A stretch of 64,000 bases of DNA, taken from the NCBI GenBank assembly GCA_934045905.1, contig OW203763.1, positions 17,366,948 through 17,430,947 of the forward strand. The letters are read 5' to 3'. The translations under genes and the position numbers were made by a program. Below, one piece after another: positions 20,101-28,093 of the stretch. Source of the DNA: Leuctra nigra (lineage: Eukaryota > Arthropoda > Insecta > Plecoptera > Leuctridae). The notes below the pieces were generated by a model that had not been told where the DNA came from, did not search any database, and worked only from the letters and a program-made list of their open reading frames with translations. Within the stretch, counting starts at the first letter, position 1. Every line of letters starts with the position of its first letter.

Positions 20101-20430
20101 TAGTCTTCCCTTTTGCCTCACATCTTGTCTGATTTTATTCAGTTAAAGGCAGTTGATACATCTGAAAATAGAACAGTCGATCCACAGGTAATAATCATTT
20201 TTAAACAAAAAACTTGAAGAAGATATACCTTCGTAAGTGGCTGAACTATACGTTCTTCAATCAACACACTTCCATTTAAAATTATACAGATAAATATAGA
20301 TCACGAATTCCATCAGTAGCAATTTACTCGTGGTTTTAATTCTTCACTATCAGTTCAAGTGTCAGAGTATTACTCACCTGGCATAATTATGCGTAATGTT
20401 GGATGAAGCTACATCCGACATGACAACCAT
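16813..20430 (-). CDS. Three-exon gene for an unrecognised 144-aa protein with hydrophobic C-terminus
   Basis: I assembled this by eye. Exon 1 is 20378-20430 (ATGGTTGTCATGTCG..., donor GCCAG|GTGAGT). Exon 2 is 20040-20128 (acceptor AAAATCAG|ACAAG, donor GTTG|GTAAGA). Exon 3 is 16813-17105 (acceptor with a strong pyrimidine tract, CCAAAACAG|ATTTTCC, to TAA). All phases agree and give 144 codons. The product has a serine-rich start, a basic middle (RQDVRQKGRLHNCVHALIWR), then RHHVDEEILHFMGIGSRHKL and a hydrophobic end (SPLIIGATIGLLGLATAP) that could be a single membrane anchor. A small mitochondrial or ER tail-anchored protein would fit, but I recognise no family. Exon 2's acceptor is weak and a stronger one lies 35 nt upstream that would break the frame, so exon 2 is the least certain part. 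Confidence 0.55.
17960..18620. repeat. Long degenerate foldback, axis near 18285
   Basis: Two arms of about 320 bp are inverted copies. The inner part pairs CAGACCTGCATGTGGTCTCA (18170) with TGAGACCACATGCAAGTCTG (18379). The outer part pairs CGAGTGATACC (17971) with its complement near 18600. Substitutions and small indels are scattered along the arms. Probably an old foldback-type transposon. Confidence 0.75.
18767..19066. mobile_element. hAT MITE, 300 bp
   Basis: Perfect 14-bp ends CAGTGGTTAATTTG and CAAATTAACCACTG; exact 8-bp target duplication ATTGCAAC (18759-18766 and 19067-19074). Contains the hairpin GGGGCTATGCGCCCC. A sister copy in opposite orientation is at 22287-22585. Confidence 0.95.
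20040..20128 (-). CDS. Middle exon of the 16813-20430 gene
   Basis: 89 nt encoding QDVRQKGRLHNCVHALIW and onward. It fits the phases of both neighbours. The donor is good; the acceptor AAAATCAG is weak. Confidence 0.5.
20378..20430 (-). CDS. First coding exon of the 16813-20430 gene
   Basis: 17 codons from ATG to a consensus donor (GCCAG|GTGAGT). A second in-frame ATG is four codons in. Confidence 0.5.
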
Positions 20431-20463
20431 CTCTTGTTACAAATTATGCGATGCATCATTCTA

Positions 20464-20567
20464 TTACACGTTTGCGATTAACACCGGAGGTGACGTAGTG
20501 TACACGGTCTGCTGATACTCTTGAGCCTGCCACATGTGTGCGAGATCAAGTGGACTTGCCAAGTTTC
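20464..20567 (-). CDS. Candidate upstream ORF or terminal coding piece on the same exon
   Basis: After the acceptor TTTGCAG (20568-20569) a frame of 33 codons runs to TAA and reads like protein: NLASPLDLAHMWQAQEYQQ, then a tail ending PPVLIANV. It stops 33 nt before the ATG of the downstream frame, on what would be one exon (20378-20567). Either the transcript carries two ORFs, or this is the end of another gene or isoform. The upstream exon that would feed it was not found. Confidence 0.35.
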
Positions 20568-20893
20568 CTGCAAACATATTATTTGAAAGAATGTTGTAAT
20601 GTAAATTACATTGGTTTCAAAGTGTACCTACATGTAAGTGGCAAGAGACAGAATAAAGGATTGGGGATGTATGGGTCAAGCATGAGATAAATTGCTGCAA
20701 TGAAGGTATGTCCATTCATTTGATACAATTTTGATGATCATTTAAAGTAACATTAATTTGCCGAGTTTTTATAGACATTCACAGATTTGTGTGGAGGAAA
20801 TGCTGTCATATTATTTGCAATGCCATCTTGATCTGGTGCCCACCTAACCAAGAGAGATTAGATAGGGCCAGAGTACTGCTGTACTTTCTAGCT

Positions 20894-21041
20894 AAAGCTG
20901 GGTCCACACAGACCGTTTTTGCGTTTTGCGGTTTCTGTTTTTATTCTATAAACCAATCCTAAGTCTGAGAGCGGTTTCTGAAAAATTGGCTATAATAAAA
21001 AATATGGAAAACACAAAAACGGTCTATGTAGACCCAGCTTA
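20894..21041. mobile_element. MITE, about 148 bp
   Basis: Terminal inverted repeats AAGCTGGGTCCACACAGACC and GGTCTATGTAGACCCAGCTT, with AAACGG words just inside. No coding content. Confidence 0.75.
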
Positions 21042-21548
21042 AGCCTTCACATTTTTACCCGCATAGGTACCTACCTTCTATCTTTGATACATATTTGCAA
21101 AATATTAGGGTTGCCATTTACATTAGTGTTGATAGTTTCGAAAGATTCTTCTCAAATACATACTTTGATACCATGTATCAGATTACATAAAATATTGGTT
21201 AGTTAAGGAGGTATACCTAGGTATGAGTAACCCAAAAAAATCGTCCAATATGGGTGAGATAAAGCTATGGTCAATCTAGAGCACACATCGGGCTGAAAAT
21301 TGCACATATTTAAAGGATTTAAAAAAGGTTTGTTTTGTGAATATTATTACAAAAAACATTACTTTCGCAGGAGAATAGTACGGAAGTATGAATTTGAAAA
21401 TTGAAAGTCGGGGCTCAAAAGCACACCCAAAAACATGTTCAAGGCTACGACACTGTTAATTCAAAGATAGTGTACGAAATAAATATTTGAAAATTTCACC
21501 CATTATTGACGCTATAGAAATGTAGGAAACGCATAGATGAGGGGAGGG

Positions 21549-21936
21549 AACCCAACGGCTGGTGTGTTGGATACCTCGGTTCTCGTTAGATCACCGAGGT
21601 TAAGCAACATTGAGCGCGGTCAGCAGTTGGATGGGTGACCATTCAACTCTGCCTTGCCAGGTTGCTGCCGTTGGGCCAGAGAGACTGGGGTGTTTGGGGG
21701 TTAGTGTGACGACCTCCCTCCCCCTGTTATCAGTCTCTCGACGGCGCGTGTTGTGGAGGCCCGTGCTGTGAATGTTACACCGTCCTTCAGAAGGGACGTT
21801 AAGCCGTTGGTCCCCTTGGTATCTTTCGTCAGGAGTAGGCTACATGCCGGTACCGGGTTTCCTCTCCTCCCTTCTCTATATTACATTCTCACTAGTGAAG
21901 CCTCGGCTCTGTTGAGAATATAGACTTAATAATAAT
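21549..21936 (+). mobile_element. 5S rRNA-derived SINE (SINE3-like)
   Basis: The first 125 nt follow 5S rRNA: CTCGGTTCTCGTTAGATCAC, then GAGGTTAAGCAAC, GAGCGCGGTCAG and GGATGGGTGACC, i.e. the box A/IE/C promoter region of a pol III 5S gene. It then runs into an unrelated body (CCTTCAGAAGGGACGTTAAGC followed by CGTTGGTCCCC) and ends in a short AATAAT tail. A 5S head plus body plus simple tail defines SINE3-type elements. It is not a functional 5S gene. Confidence 0.85.
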
Positions 21937-22286
21937 ATGCTTATGTGCCAGTTTGCAAAACTATTCGAAAAAGTTGTAGAATTTAGACTGAAAGAAGTTA
22001 GAGGAAAAACTCGGGCAGAGCAATATGTATTCCAGCGAGGTAGGTCAACCATTGATCTAATATTTAATATTGGGCAAGTCATAGAGAGAAAGCGGGAGAG
22101 TGAAGGTAAGCTACACATGGCTTAGCCTATTTCCTCCAGCCTAGGAGGAAAGTATGGGAATGCCTGAAGCAGAAGGGAGATTGGGAAGGGAGCTGATTGA
22201 GAGAATAGAGTGCACATATGAGAAGAATGAAAGTTGCATGCACACGGTGGACGGGAAGTCAAGATGGTTTGAGATAAGGAAGGACT
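21937..22286 (+). mobile_element. LINE reverse transcriptase fragment, 5' part
   Basis: AKLFEKVVEFRLKE followed by EQYVFQRGRSTIDLIF is the finger/palm region of a non-LTR reverse transcriptase (usual text: EQYGFR-GRST-D). The frame then breaks by stop and frameshift, but WECLKQKGDW, IERIECTYEKNE and DGKSRWFEIRK can be read on to 22286. Both ends are truncated. It continues after the hAT insertion at 22594. The SINE directly precedes it. Confidence 0.8.
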
Positions 22287-22585
22287 CGGTGGTTAATTTG
22301 TAAAATAATGAGTAGGCGGATGCACGGCGATGTCAGGGAAACATATTTGCTTACGAAAACAATGGGAGGATTGGGGGGAGGGCCCCCCAATATAAGCGGG
22401 CCCGGGGCGCATAGCCCCGGGAACAATTTTAATTTCAGGACCAATTTGGTGCCTTTCTACGCGATTTGTACACAATTTTAAGCCAATTTTTTACTTCTGT
22501 GAAAAATAAGTGGGCGGACGGCGTTCACCCTGAAAAAAGAGTGAGGGGACGCGTCCGCCCTCGTCCGCCCCCAAATTAACTACTG
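22287..22585. mobile_element. hAT MITE inserted in the LINE fragment
   Basis: Inverted-orientation copy of the 18767 family: ends CGGTGGTTAATTTG and CAAATTAACTACTG. Flanks GAAGGACT (22279-22286) and GAAGAACT (22586-22593) match at 7 of 8. Removing it and one flank brings together the reverse transcriptase text ending RKGLRQGSVLS. Confidence 0.93.
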
Positions 22586-22593
22586 GAAGAACT

Positions 22594-22800
22594 CCGTCAA
22601 GGCAGCGTGCTTTCACTGACTGATCACTGATTATTTGCTAATTGCCCTTTATGCACAAATTGCCGAGGAGAGTAGAATTAAGGCAAAATGAAGAGTCCAA
22701 TACATTGGTGTATGGAGATGAGAGGGGTGAGGAATCAGTCACAAGAAACGATCATACGATTTAGCCCGACCGGATAAGATATGAAAAGTGTAAGACCCTA
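22594..22800 (+). mobile_element. LINE reverse transcriptase fragment, 3' part
   Basis: Continues RQGSVLS (CGTCAAGGCAGCGTGCTTTC) after the hAT insertion, then degenerates with stops. Traces such as MHKIAEESRI can be read in shifted frames. Pseudogene. The 3' boundary is unclear. Confidence 0.6.
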
Positions 22801-23202
22801 GTAATGGAGAGGTATTAACGAAGAATGAGAGGATCAGGCTACGGGTTTGGGGTTTGGAACGGGTGAACTATAGGGAACTATAGCAAACTAGATATTAAGA
22901 GATATCTAGATAGATATTACTAGATATATGGCTACCCACTTGATGTTTCAAATACCTACCTACTTATTCATAAAATGTGTCCACTGTGATAATAATAATA
23001 AAAAAAATATCTAGTTTCATTTGAGAGAAATTCCGAGATAAAGAAAGAAGCCAGTACATAAATCATTCCACCTCAATTTTATTATGCGTCAGTGTTTTGA
23101 CTGCACCTGCTGGACATGACTGAATGACACATTTTTAGCAGTTGCTAGGGGTCTGTCTTTCAGATCTCATTCTCACCATGTGTGCTAGAGTGCCTGCGTA
23201 AG

Positions 23203-23480
23203 ATGGCAAAGAAGCGGAAACTTCAAGATGAAAACCATGATTTTCAAGAATCCCGGTAGTACCTAAAGTGAATTTTTGTGCATTAAAGGGGGAAAAAAAT
23301 TGGCAATATGCTTATGTAGTGAAATTATAACTATGAAGCAGTTACAGAGCCACTACAATACAGAACTTCGCGAGAACTTCGCTAGAAAATATCTATGTGA
23401 TTCTCAGCTACGAGCTGCTAAATTATTTGCCATGAAAATAAGCATCGAGGGCCAGAGAGCTGTCATGTTACAGTTCGCTT
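23203..23480 (+). pseudogene. Broken BED-type zinc-finger transposase (hAT/ZBED-like) N-terminus
   Basis: Opens MAKKRKLQDENHDFQES, the usual start of GTF2IRD2/ZBED5-like hAT transposases, then hits a stop. After a frameshift it resumes IKGGKKLAICLCSEIITMKQ and LQSHYNTELRENFARKYL, which is the BED finger (C-x2-C in intact members, here shortened to CLC; H-x-E near the end). The rest of the transposase is absent. A MITE (23489) begins just after. The phrase TTGAGTACCACTGC near 23874 resembles a hAT terminus. Confidence 0.7.
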
Positions 23481-23488
23481 TTCCTATG

Positions 23489-23627
23489 TTTAAACTATCA
23501 CCAGACGGAGCCACTGTCATTGTTCTGTTAGGCTGAGAAAGACATCATTGACGCTCACCTGGCAATGTAGGCTTTCTCGCCCTAGGAGAAACACTGACGA
23601 TCAGCTCATTCTGTTGAGAGTTCAAAC
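23489..23627. mobile_element. MITE family member, copy 2 of 3
   Basis: Inverted-repeat ends TTTAAACTATCACC and GAGAGTTCAAA. The core GTTCTGTTAGGCTGAGAAAG is shared with 11990-12133 and 47718-47859. Confidence 0.75.
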
Positions 23628-24046
23628 ATAGGAAAAATGAATTGTAGGTTCCACGCATCAGGCTGAAAATGTGACGAAAGCTTCTTATGAAATGTCATAC
23701 TAACTACTTGCCTTGTTTTGCCATGTCAAACAATGTTCGGTTCATTTCCTAACAGACAAATGATAAGGAATTAATTGACCTGATCACGTGAACATTATTG
23801 TGCTTTTTTTTAAAAAAAAAATACGGCCCGCCAACAAAAGCACATTTGTATTATTGGCCTGCAAGTCTAAAAGGTTGAGTACCACTGCTCTACAGTTACC
23901 AGTAGTACAATAGTAGGTATGTTTAATGATCTCCCTGGATTACCCCTGGACATGTAGAGCCCTCGCCCAGCACACAAGAGCTCCGTTCTTCCAAACAATC
24001 ATGAATTGTGAGGAGTGTTAATCAATAAAAGGTACTAACCTATTTA

Positions 24047-24660
24047 CAGAGCCAGTTGTTTGTGGTGATAAAAAAAGCCAAAATTCGTTTTCAACATTCT
24101 GAAAGTGGTGAATTGGTGGTGATAATTATGTTAATTTTCGCGATTGGTGGTGTAATGGATTTTTTTTTTTTTTTGTAAGAATAAGTGTGAAATATGACGC
24201 GCGAGCGAGCGGCAATACTACCAACCCCCCTCTCACTAGCGAGACTCAGCGCGTGCGCATGTGCACCCCTGTTCAAGGTCATGTAGATGCGTCATTCCAT
24301 GCTCAGCAGCCAATCAGCTGGCACCCACATACACTCTTTGGCTGGCACTGACAGCTGGCTTACGATGAAAACAGTGTGATTCTTTCTATTTCGTGGTACT
24401 TTAGACACAGATCAAGGAAATTTTCGTAAAATATATGCTCGGAATCGGGAAATGTTACAAAACACGTAGGTTTGGGACAAAATCGCGTGAAATCGCGAGA
24501 ATTCGTCAATATCGCGTCAAAACACAAATTGCGTGAAAATTCGCGAGAAAAAAATACATACATTTGGAATCAGGAGTGTATGAAACGTAAAGATATGACA
24601 GAAAATGGATGTTTCTAAACATTTCGCGTTTATCGTGGAAACCATAAACAACTGGCCCTG
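24047..24660. mobile_element. hAT non-autonomous element, 614 bp
   Basis: Ends CAGAGCCAGTTGTTTGTGG and CATAAACAACTGGCCCTG; exact 8-bp target duplication CCTATTTA (24039-24046 and 24661-24668). The interior has TCGCG-rich words and a 15-T run. No transposase. Confidence 0.93.
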
Positions 24661-24836
24661 CCTATTTATAATCTAACAAAAAAAATGAAAAGTGAAATGA
24701 AGGTCACCAAAAGCAAAATGAATAATGTAGGTAGGTACCTAGTGTTGGGACACAAATTTTCAAGGCTTATTGAAAATTTTCATGAAAAAGTTCCAATTAT
24801 TTTAAAAAGTAGTTACCTATGTACTACCTTGTTATG

Positions 24837-24976
24837 CTCAAAAGCAATGTCTTAAGATTTATTGACGCAAGTGCCCAGAGTCTACTGGATTCCGTCCATA
24901 AGATTATTAGCACACTGTTTTGTGGTGTTGAGGACTCACTTCCACATCTACTTGCGGACGAACTTCTTTTGAGCAT
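24837..24976. repeat. Short inverted-repeat element
   Basis: TGCTCAAAAG at the left pairs with CTTTTGAGCA at the right, and CGCAAGTG with CTTGCG inside. Probably a small MITE. Confidence 0.55.
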
Positions 24977-25156
24977 GAAATTTATCATCTAGATCTTATG
25001 ATCTTAAATGATCTTGTATGATAGATCTTTTTTTTCTGTAACAATGTTATTATTTCACCTTAGTATAAGTATTAAGTAGTATAATATTGTTTAAAGGCAC
25101 GTCGACAGCGAGGTCATTTTGCGCACTGTAGGTTTTATGTTTTATATTTGTTGATC

Positions 25157-25500
25157 ATGGAGGCCATAGGGAGGGGTCGACCAAATGGACCCAGCCCGGG
25201 GGAGTCCAGCACTGGTGGGAATGCCATGCAGGAATGGGGATAGACCAGGGGGCGGGAGGGTTCGGGCCGGTGGGACCAGATTCAGTGGGAAGTCCATCTC
25301 GAGGGGGGAGAGGCCGGCCCGAGTGGACCGTAAATTCGAGGGAGGGCATGGTTAGGCCGACCCTGGCTGCTCTTTGTCTGGACCTCACCACTGACCAGTC
25401 CGGCATGGGTAGCTCTTACACATGAGCATATGCTCGCCGGCCTAGCTGCAGTTGATCATTGGCCTACTCAAACCCCATCACCGCGCTAAGGTGGCAGCCT
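25157..25500. other. GC-rich island of unknown origin
   Basis: About 340 bp with far higher GC than its surroundings, containing GGGAGGGGTCGACC, GGGGCGGGAGGGTTCGGGCC and GCTAAGGTGGCAGCCTTCGG. Both strands have short open frames without recognisable protein text. It may be a retroelement fragment or inserted DNA; I could not classify it. Confidence 0.45.
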
Positions 25501-25769
25501 TCGGGGGATTGCACCTGTTGTGACTCATGGTACTGTGTTAAAAATTGAAACTTTCAATTTTGGTCTGACTAACTTTACTAAAATCTGTGTGCCTAGCACT
25601 ATTTATCTGTGTACATTTCCATTTTTTACAATTCGAAAAGAGTCGCCAAAATGATGCAAGACTTTTGCTATAAACATTACAGTGCATTGTCTTTGGGCGA
25701 AAATCACCGAATTCAAAACATTGAAAAATTTCATGAAAATTTCCAACATTTGGTGTACTACACTAAATA

Positions 25770-26240
25770 TTTTAGGAGCTCATGTCTTACGGCCGGTCAA
25801 ATATTTTTTCCCGCCAAAAGCGATTTGGAGCGGTTTTCGAGCGAAATACAAAATATAAACGACTATATTTGACAAACGGTTATGAATATCGAAAAAGCAA
25901 GGCCGAGATGACATGTATTGAACCTTTATCTACATTTTCATCGCTTACTGTCATAACTTTGCTCCTACTATGTGGTCAGTATGTGTCGGGCACGAAAACA
26001 CTCCGAGTGTTTTCGTGCCCGACACATACTGACCACATAGTAGGAGCAAAGTTATGACAGTAAGCGATGAAAATGTAGATAAAGGTTCAATATATGTCAC
26101 CTCGGTCTTGCTTTTTGGATATTCATAACCGTTTGTTAAATATAGCCGTTTATATTTTGTATTTCGCTCGAAAACCGCTTCAAATCGCTTTTGGCGGGAA
26201 AAAATATATGACGGCCCTTAAGAATATGTCCATCAATATA
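25770..26240. repeat. Large near-perfect palindrome, centre at 26004
   Basis: The sequence reads the same on both strands outward from ACACTC-C-GAGTGT. The central 100 bp or so on each side is essentially identical with a one-base loop. Further out mismatches accumulate, and pairing fades near 25760 and 26250. Short ORFs across it are artefacts. Confidence 0.9.
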
Positions 26241-26684
26241 GGTCAATTGTATAAAGAATCCAATGGATTGGAATAACGCATCCCAGTCATCCGCTCTAAC
26301 TTAATAGCTCTGTCCACAAGCTTCATCTAGTCGTCCGTTTTCCCTGCATTACTAAAATTAAAAAACTGAGTTAGGTATGCGTGTCAGACAGCAAAACTAT
26401 GCAAAACTATGTTTTTCTATCTTTCTCTGGTTATCAGAGATGGATTCTGCAAACTGAATGAAAGAATAGAGCTGAAAACTGTGAGAGTGGTCGCAACAGA
26501 GCCGCAACATTTTATCCTATGTTTTGCTTGTGCAAACAAAACTGTGTCTGGGCCTAGACAGAGCGTGTGGACAAGATGTAGGTATTAAGAAAAAACGGCA
26601 TGGTTGACTTTGACAAAGACAACATTCCTAAACGATTAAGTAATCCCATAAATAACTTTAATTAACATTATGCACCTGTTATAT

Positions 26685-26872
26685 TGCAGTCCCATAGGTT
26701 ATGTCAATTGTGGGCAAGGTCTTTGGACACTATCAAAACACCTAAGGCCAATTTGTTATTGTTACCTATCCATTCGGAGGCCACTGTTAAGTGTCGGGCC
26801 ATCGCCAATGCTGGGCAAAATTATTATCGGACATTGAATGAAATAATCCGCGGAAAACGGAACATTAGGTAG
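26685..26872 (+). CDS. Possible terminal exon or LINE remnant, about 60 codons
   Basis: After TTATATTGCAG a frame runs SHRLCQLWARSLDTIK, through HSEATVKCRAIANAGQNYY, to a stop at 26870. An AATAAA lies at about 27176. It reads like protein but I know no family. NYYRTLNEIIRGKRNIR loosely resembles the C-terminus of LINE ORF2 (WN-LP--IR), so a retroelement piece is as likely as a cellular exon. Confidence 0.3.
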
Positions 26873-27852
26873 TACCCGGTAACCTTTGGAACGACAATTA
26901 AGGAAATAACAAACAAGAACGAGAAGTAGGCTAGTACCTACCTATACCTAACTTCAAACTAGGTACTATGCCATAAAATACAAGAAATTACCCTAGTACC
27001 TATCTGTCAATTAACAACACAACCTAAACCTAGAGACCTAAACCCAGTCTGTTATATTATCTCGATGATAATTCCAGTCCTTACCTTCACATTTACTTTT
27101 CATTGATAAAGATTAAAAGTCGACAGGCTGCATCACATGGGTGCAGTTGAACTTAATTTTGATTTTCTAACTAAAGAATAAAAATAGGTACGTTGAAACG
27201 GAAAACTTTTTACTTCGTAACTTCGTAATGAAACTGGACTGGATCTCCACTCCATCTTGTTTTTGTCGAAGTTTTTGATTTGTCAAGTTTTGTTTGGAAG
27301 GCTGTGGGCTGTGTCACTACGAAGTTCTTTGGACTTCGCATCTTTCCCGCTTATATCTTCGATGCCGACATCTCCTCTTTGGAGTCTTTCTGGGACTTCC
27401 TCTTCAACCTCCGTTGGGGAGAGTCCACAAAATACCGCTGGCCTATCTGACAAATGTCAGGCGCCATTACAAGAACAGAATTCGTGTGCTAATAGTTATC
27501 ACCACCACAATTAAATAGATATCATAACTAAAGCTGGCCAATAAGACCAAATGGTCAAGTGCCAATAAATACGCCGAGTGAAAAAGTGAATTTAAAATAA
27601 ATATAAGCTGGCTTATAGGACTCAAGTCATGGCCATTCAACTTCGATCGACACGTGGTGATAACTGATATCCTCCGTAATTCTGAATTTTAAATAACTAC
27701 TAAGTATCTATCAATAACTAAAGCTAGCCTATGTGCTAAAATACAACGAGTGTAAAATATAAAGCATAATAATAATTACATATTATTATAAAACTACATT
27801 ATCGAATAGGTATATAAATTAACGCTGGCCAGTATGACTCAATGTCGGTGCC

Positions 27853-27864
27853 ATTAAAACCGGA
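27853..27864 (+). promoter_or_regulatory. ETS-type site upstream of TOM5
   Basis: ACCGGAAGTGA, a common core-promoter element of housekeeping genes in animals, about 110 nt before the start codon. The same words begin each unit of the array in the TOM5 intron, so it could also derive from that repeat. Confidence 0.45.
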
Positions 27865-27966
27865 AGTGAAGAAGAAGAAGAAGAGTCTTTCTTTGCACTT
27901 TGCACACCTCTTTGACAGCTTTTGAATAAATCACGCCAAATATTTTTGGTCAAAGTTTTTACCACA

Positions 27967-28093
27967 ATGATGCGAATCCAACCTTCCGGCGGCGGCGACC
28001 AGACCGATCCTGGGGAAGAGAGACAACAAGCAAGAAGAGCAGTATGGTCTAACGTGGGTACCTTCTGTCTTCTCTGCGCTCTAATACGAGCAG
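27967..28093 (+). CDS. TOMM5: TOM5 exon 1
   Basis: 42 codons plus one base. Two adjacent ATGs open the frame; the first is taken as start. It contains most of the predicted transmembrane helix. Confidence 0.87.

Larger units (their letters stand above)
20570..27966. other. Repeat-rich interval between the 16813 gene and TOM5
   Basis: 7.4 kb. Contains a MITE (20894-21041), a 5S-derived SINE, a LINE fragment split by a hAT MITE, a broken BED-finger transposase, a hAT element, a small hairpin repeat, a GC-rich island, a large palindrome and a possible terminal exon (26685-26872). Around 27525-27850 there are four diverged repeats of AACTAAAGCTGGCCAATA-like sequence just upstream of TOM5. Confidence 0.6.

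Noticed and set aside
21549..21676. Functional 5S rRNA gene
   Set aside because: Multiple substitutions, a different 3' half and a SINE-like body make it a derived element.
25609..26276. Open frames of 87, 91 and 60 codons
   Set aside because: They run through the palindrome and have no protein-like composition.
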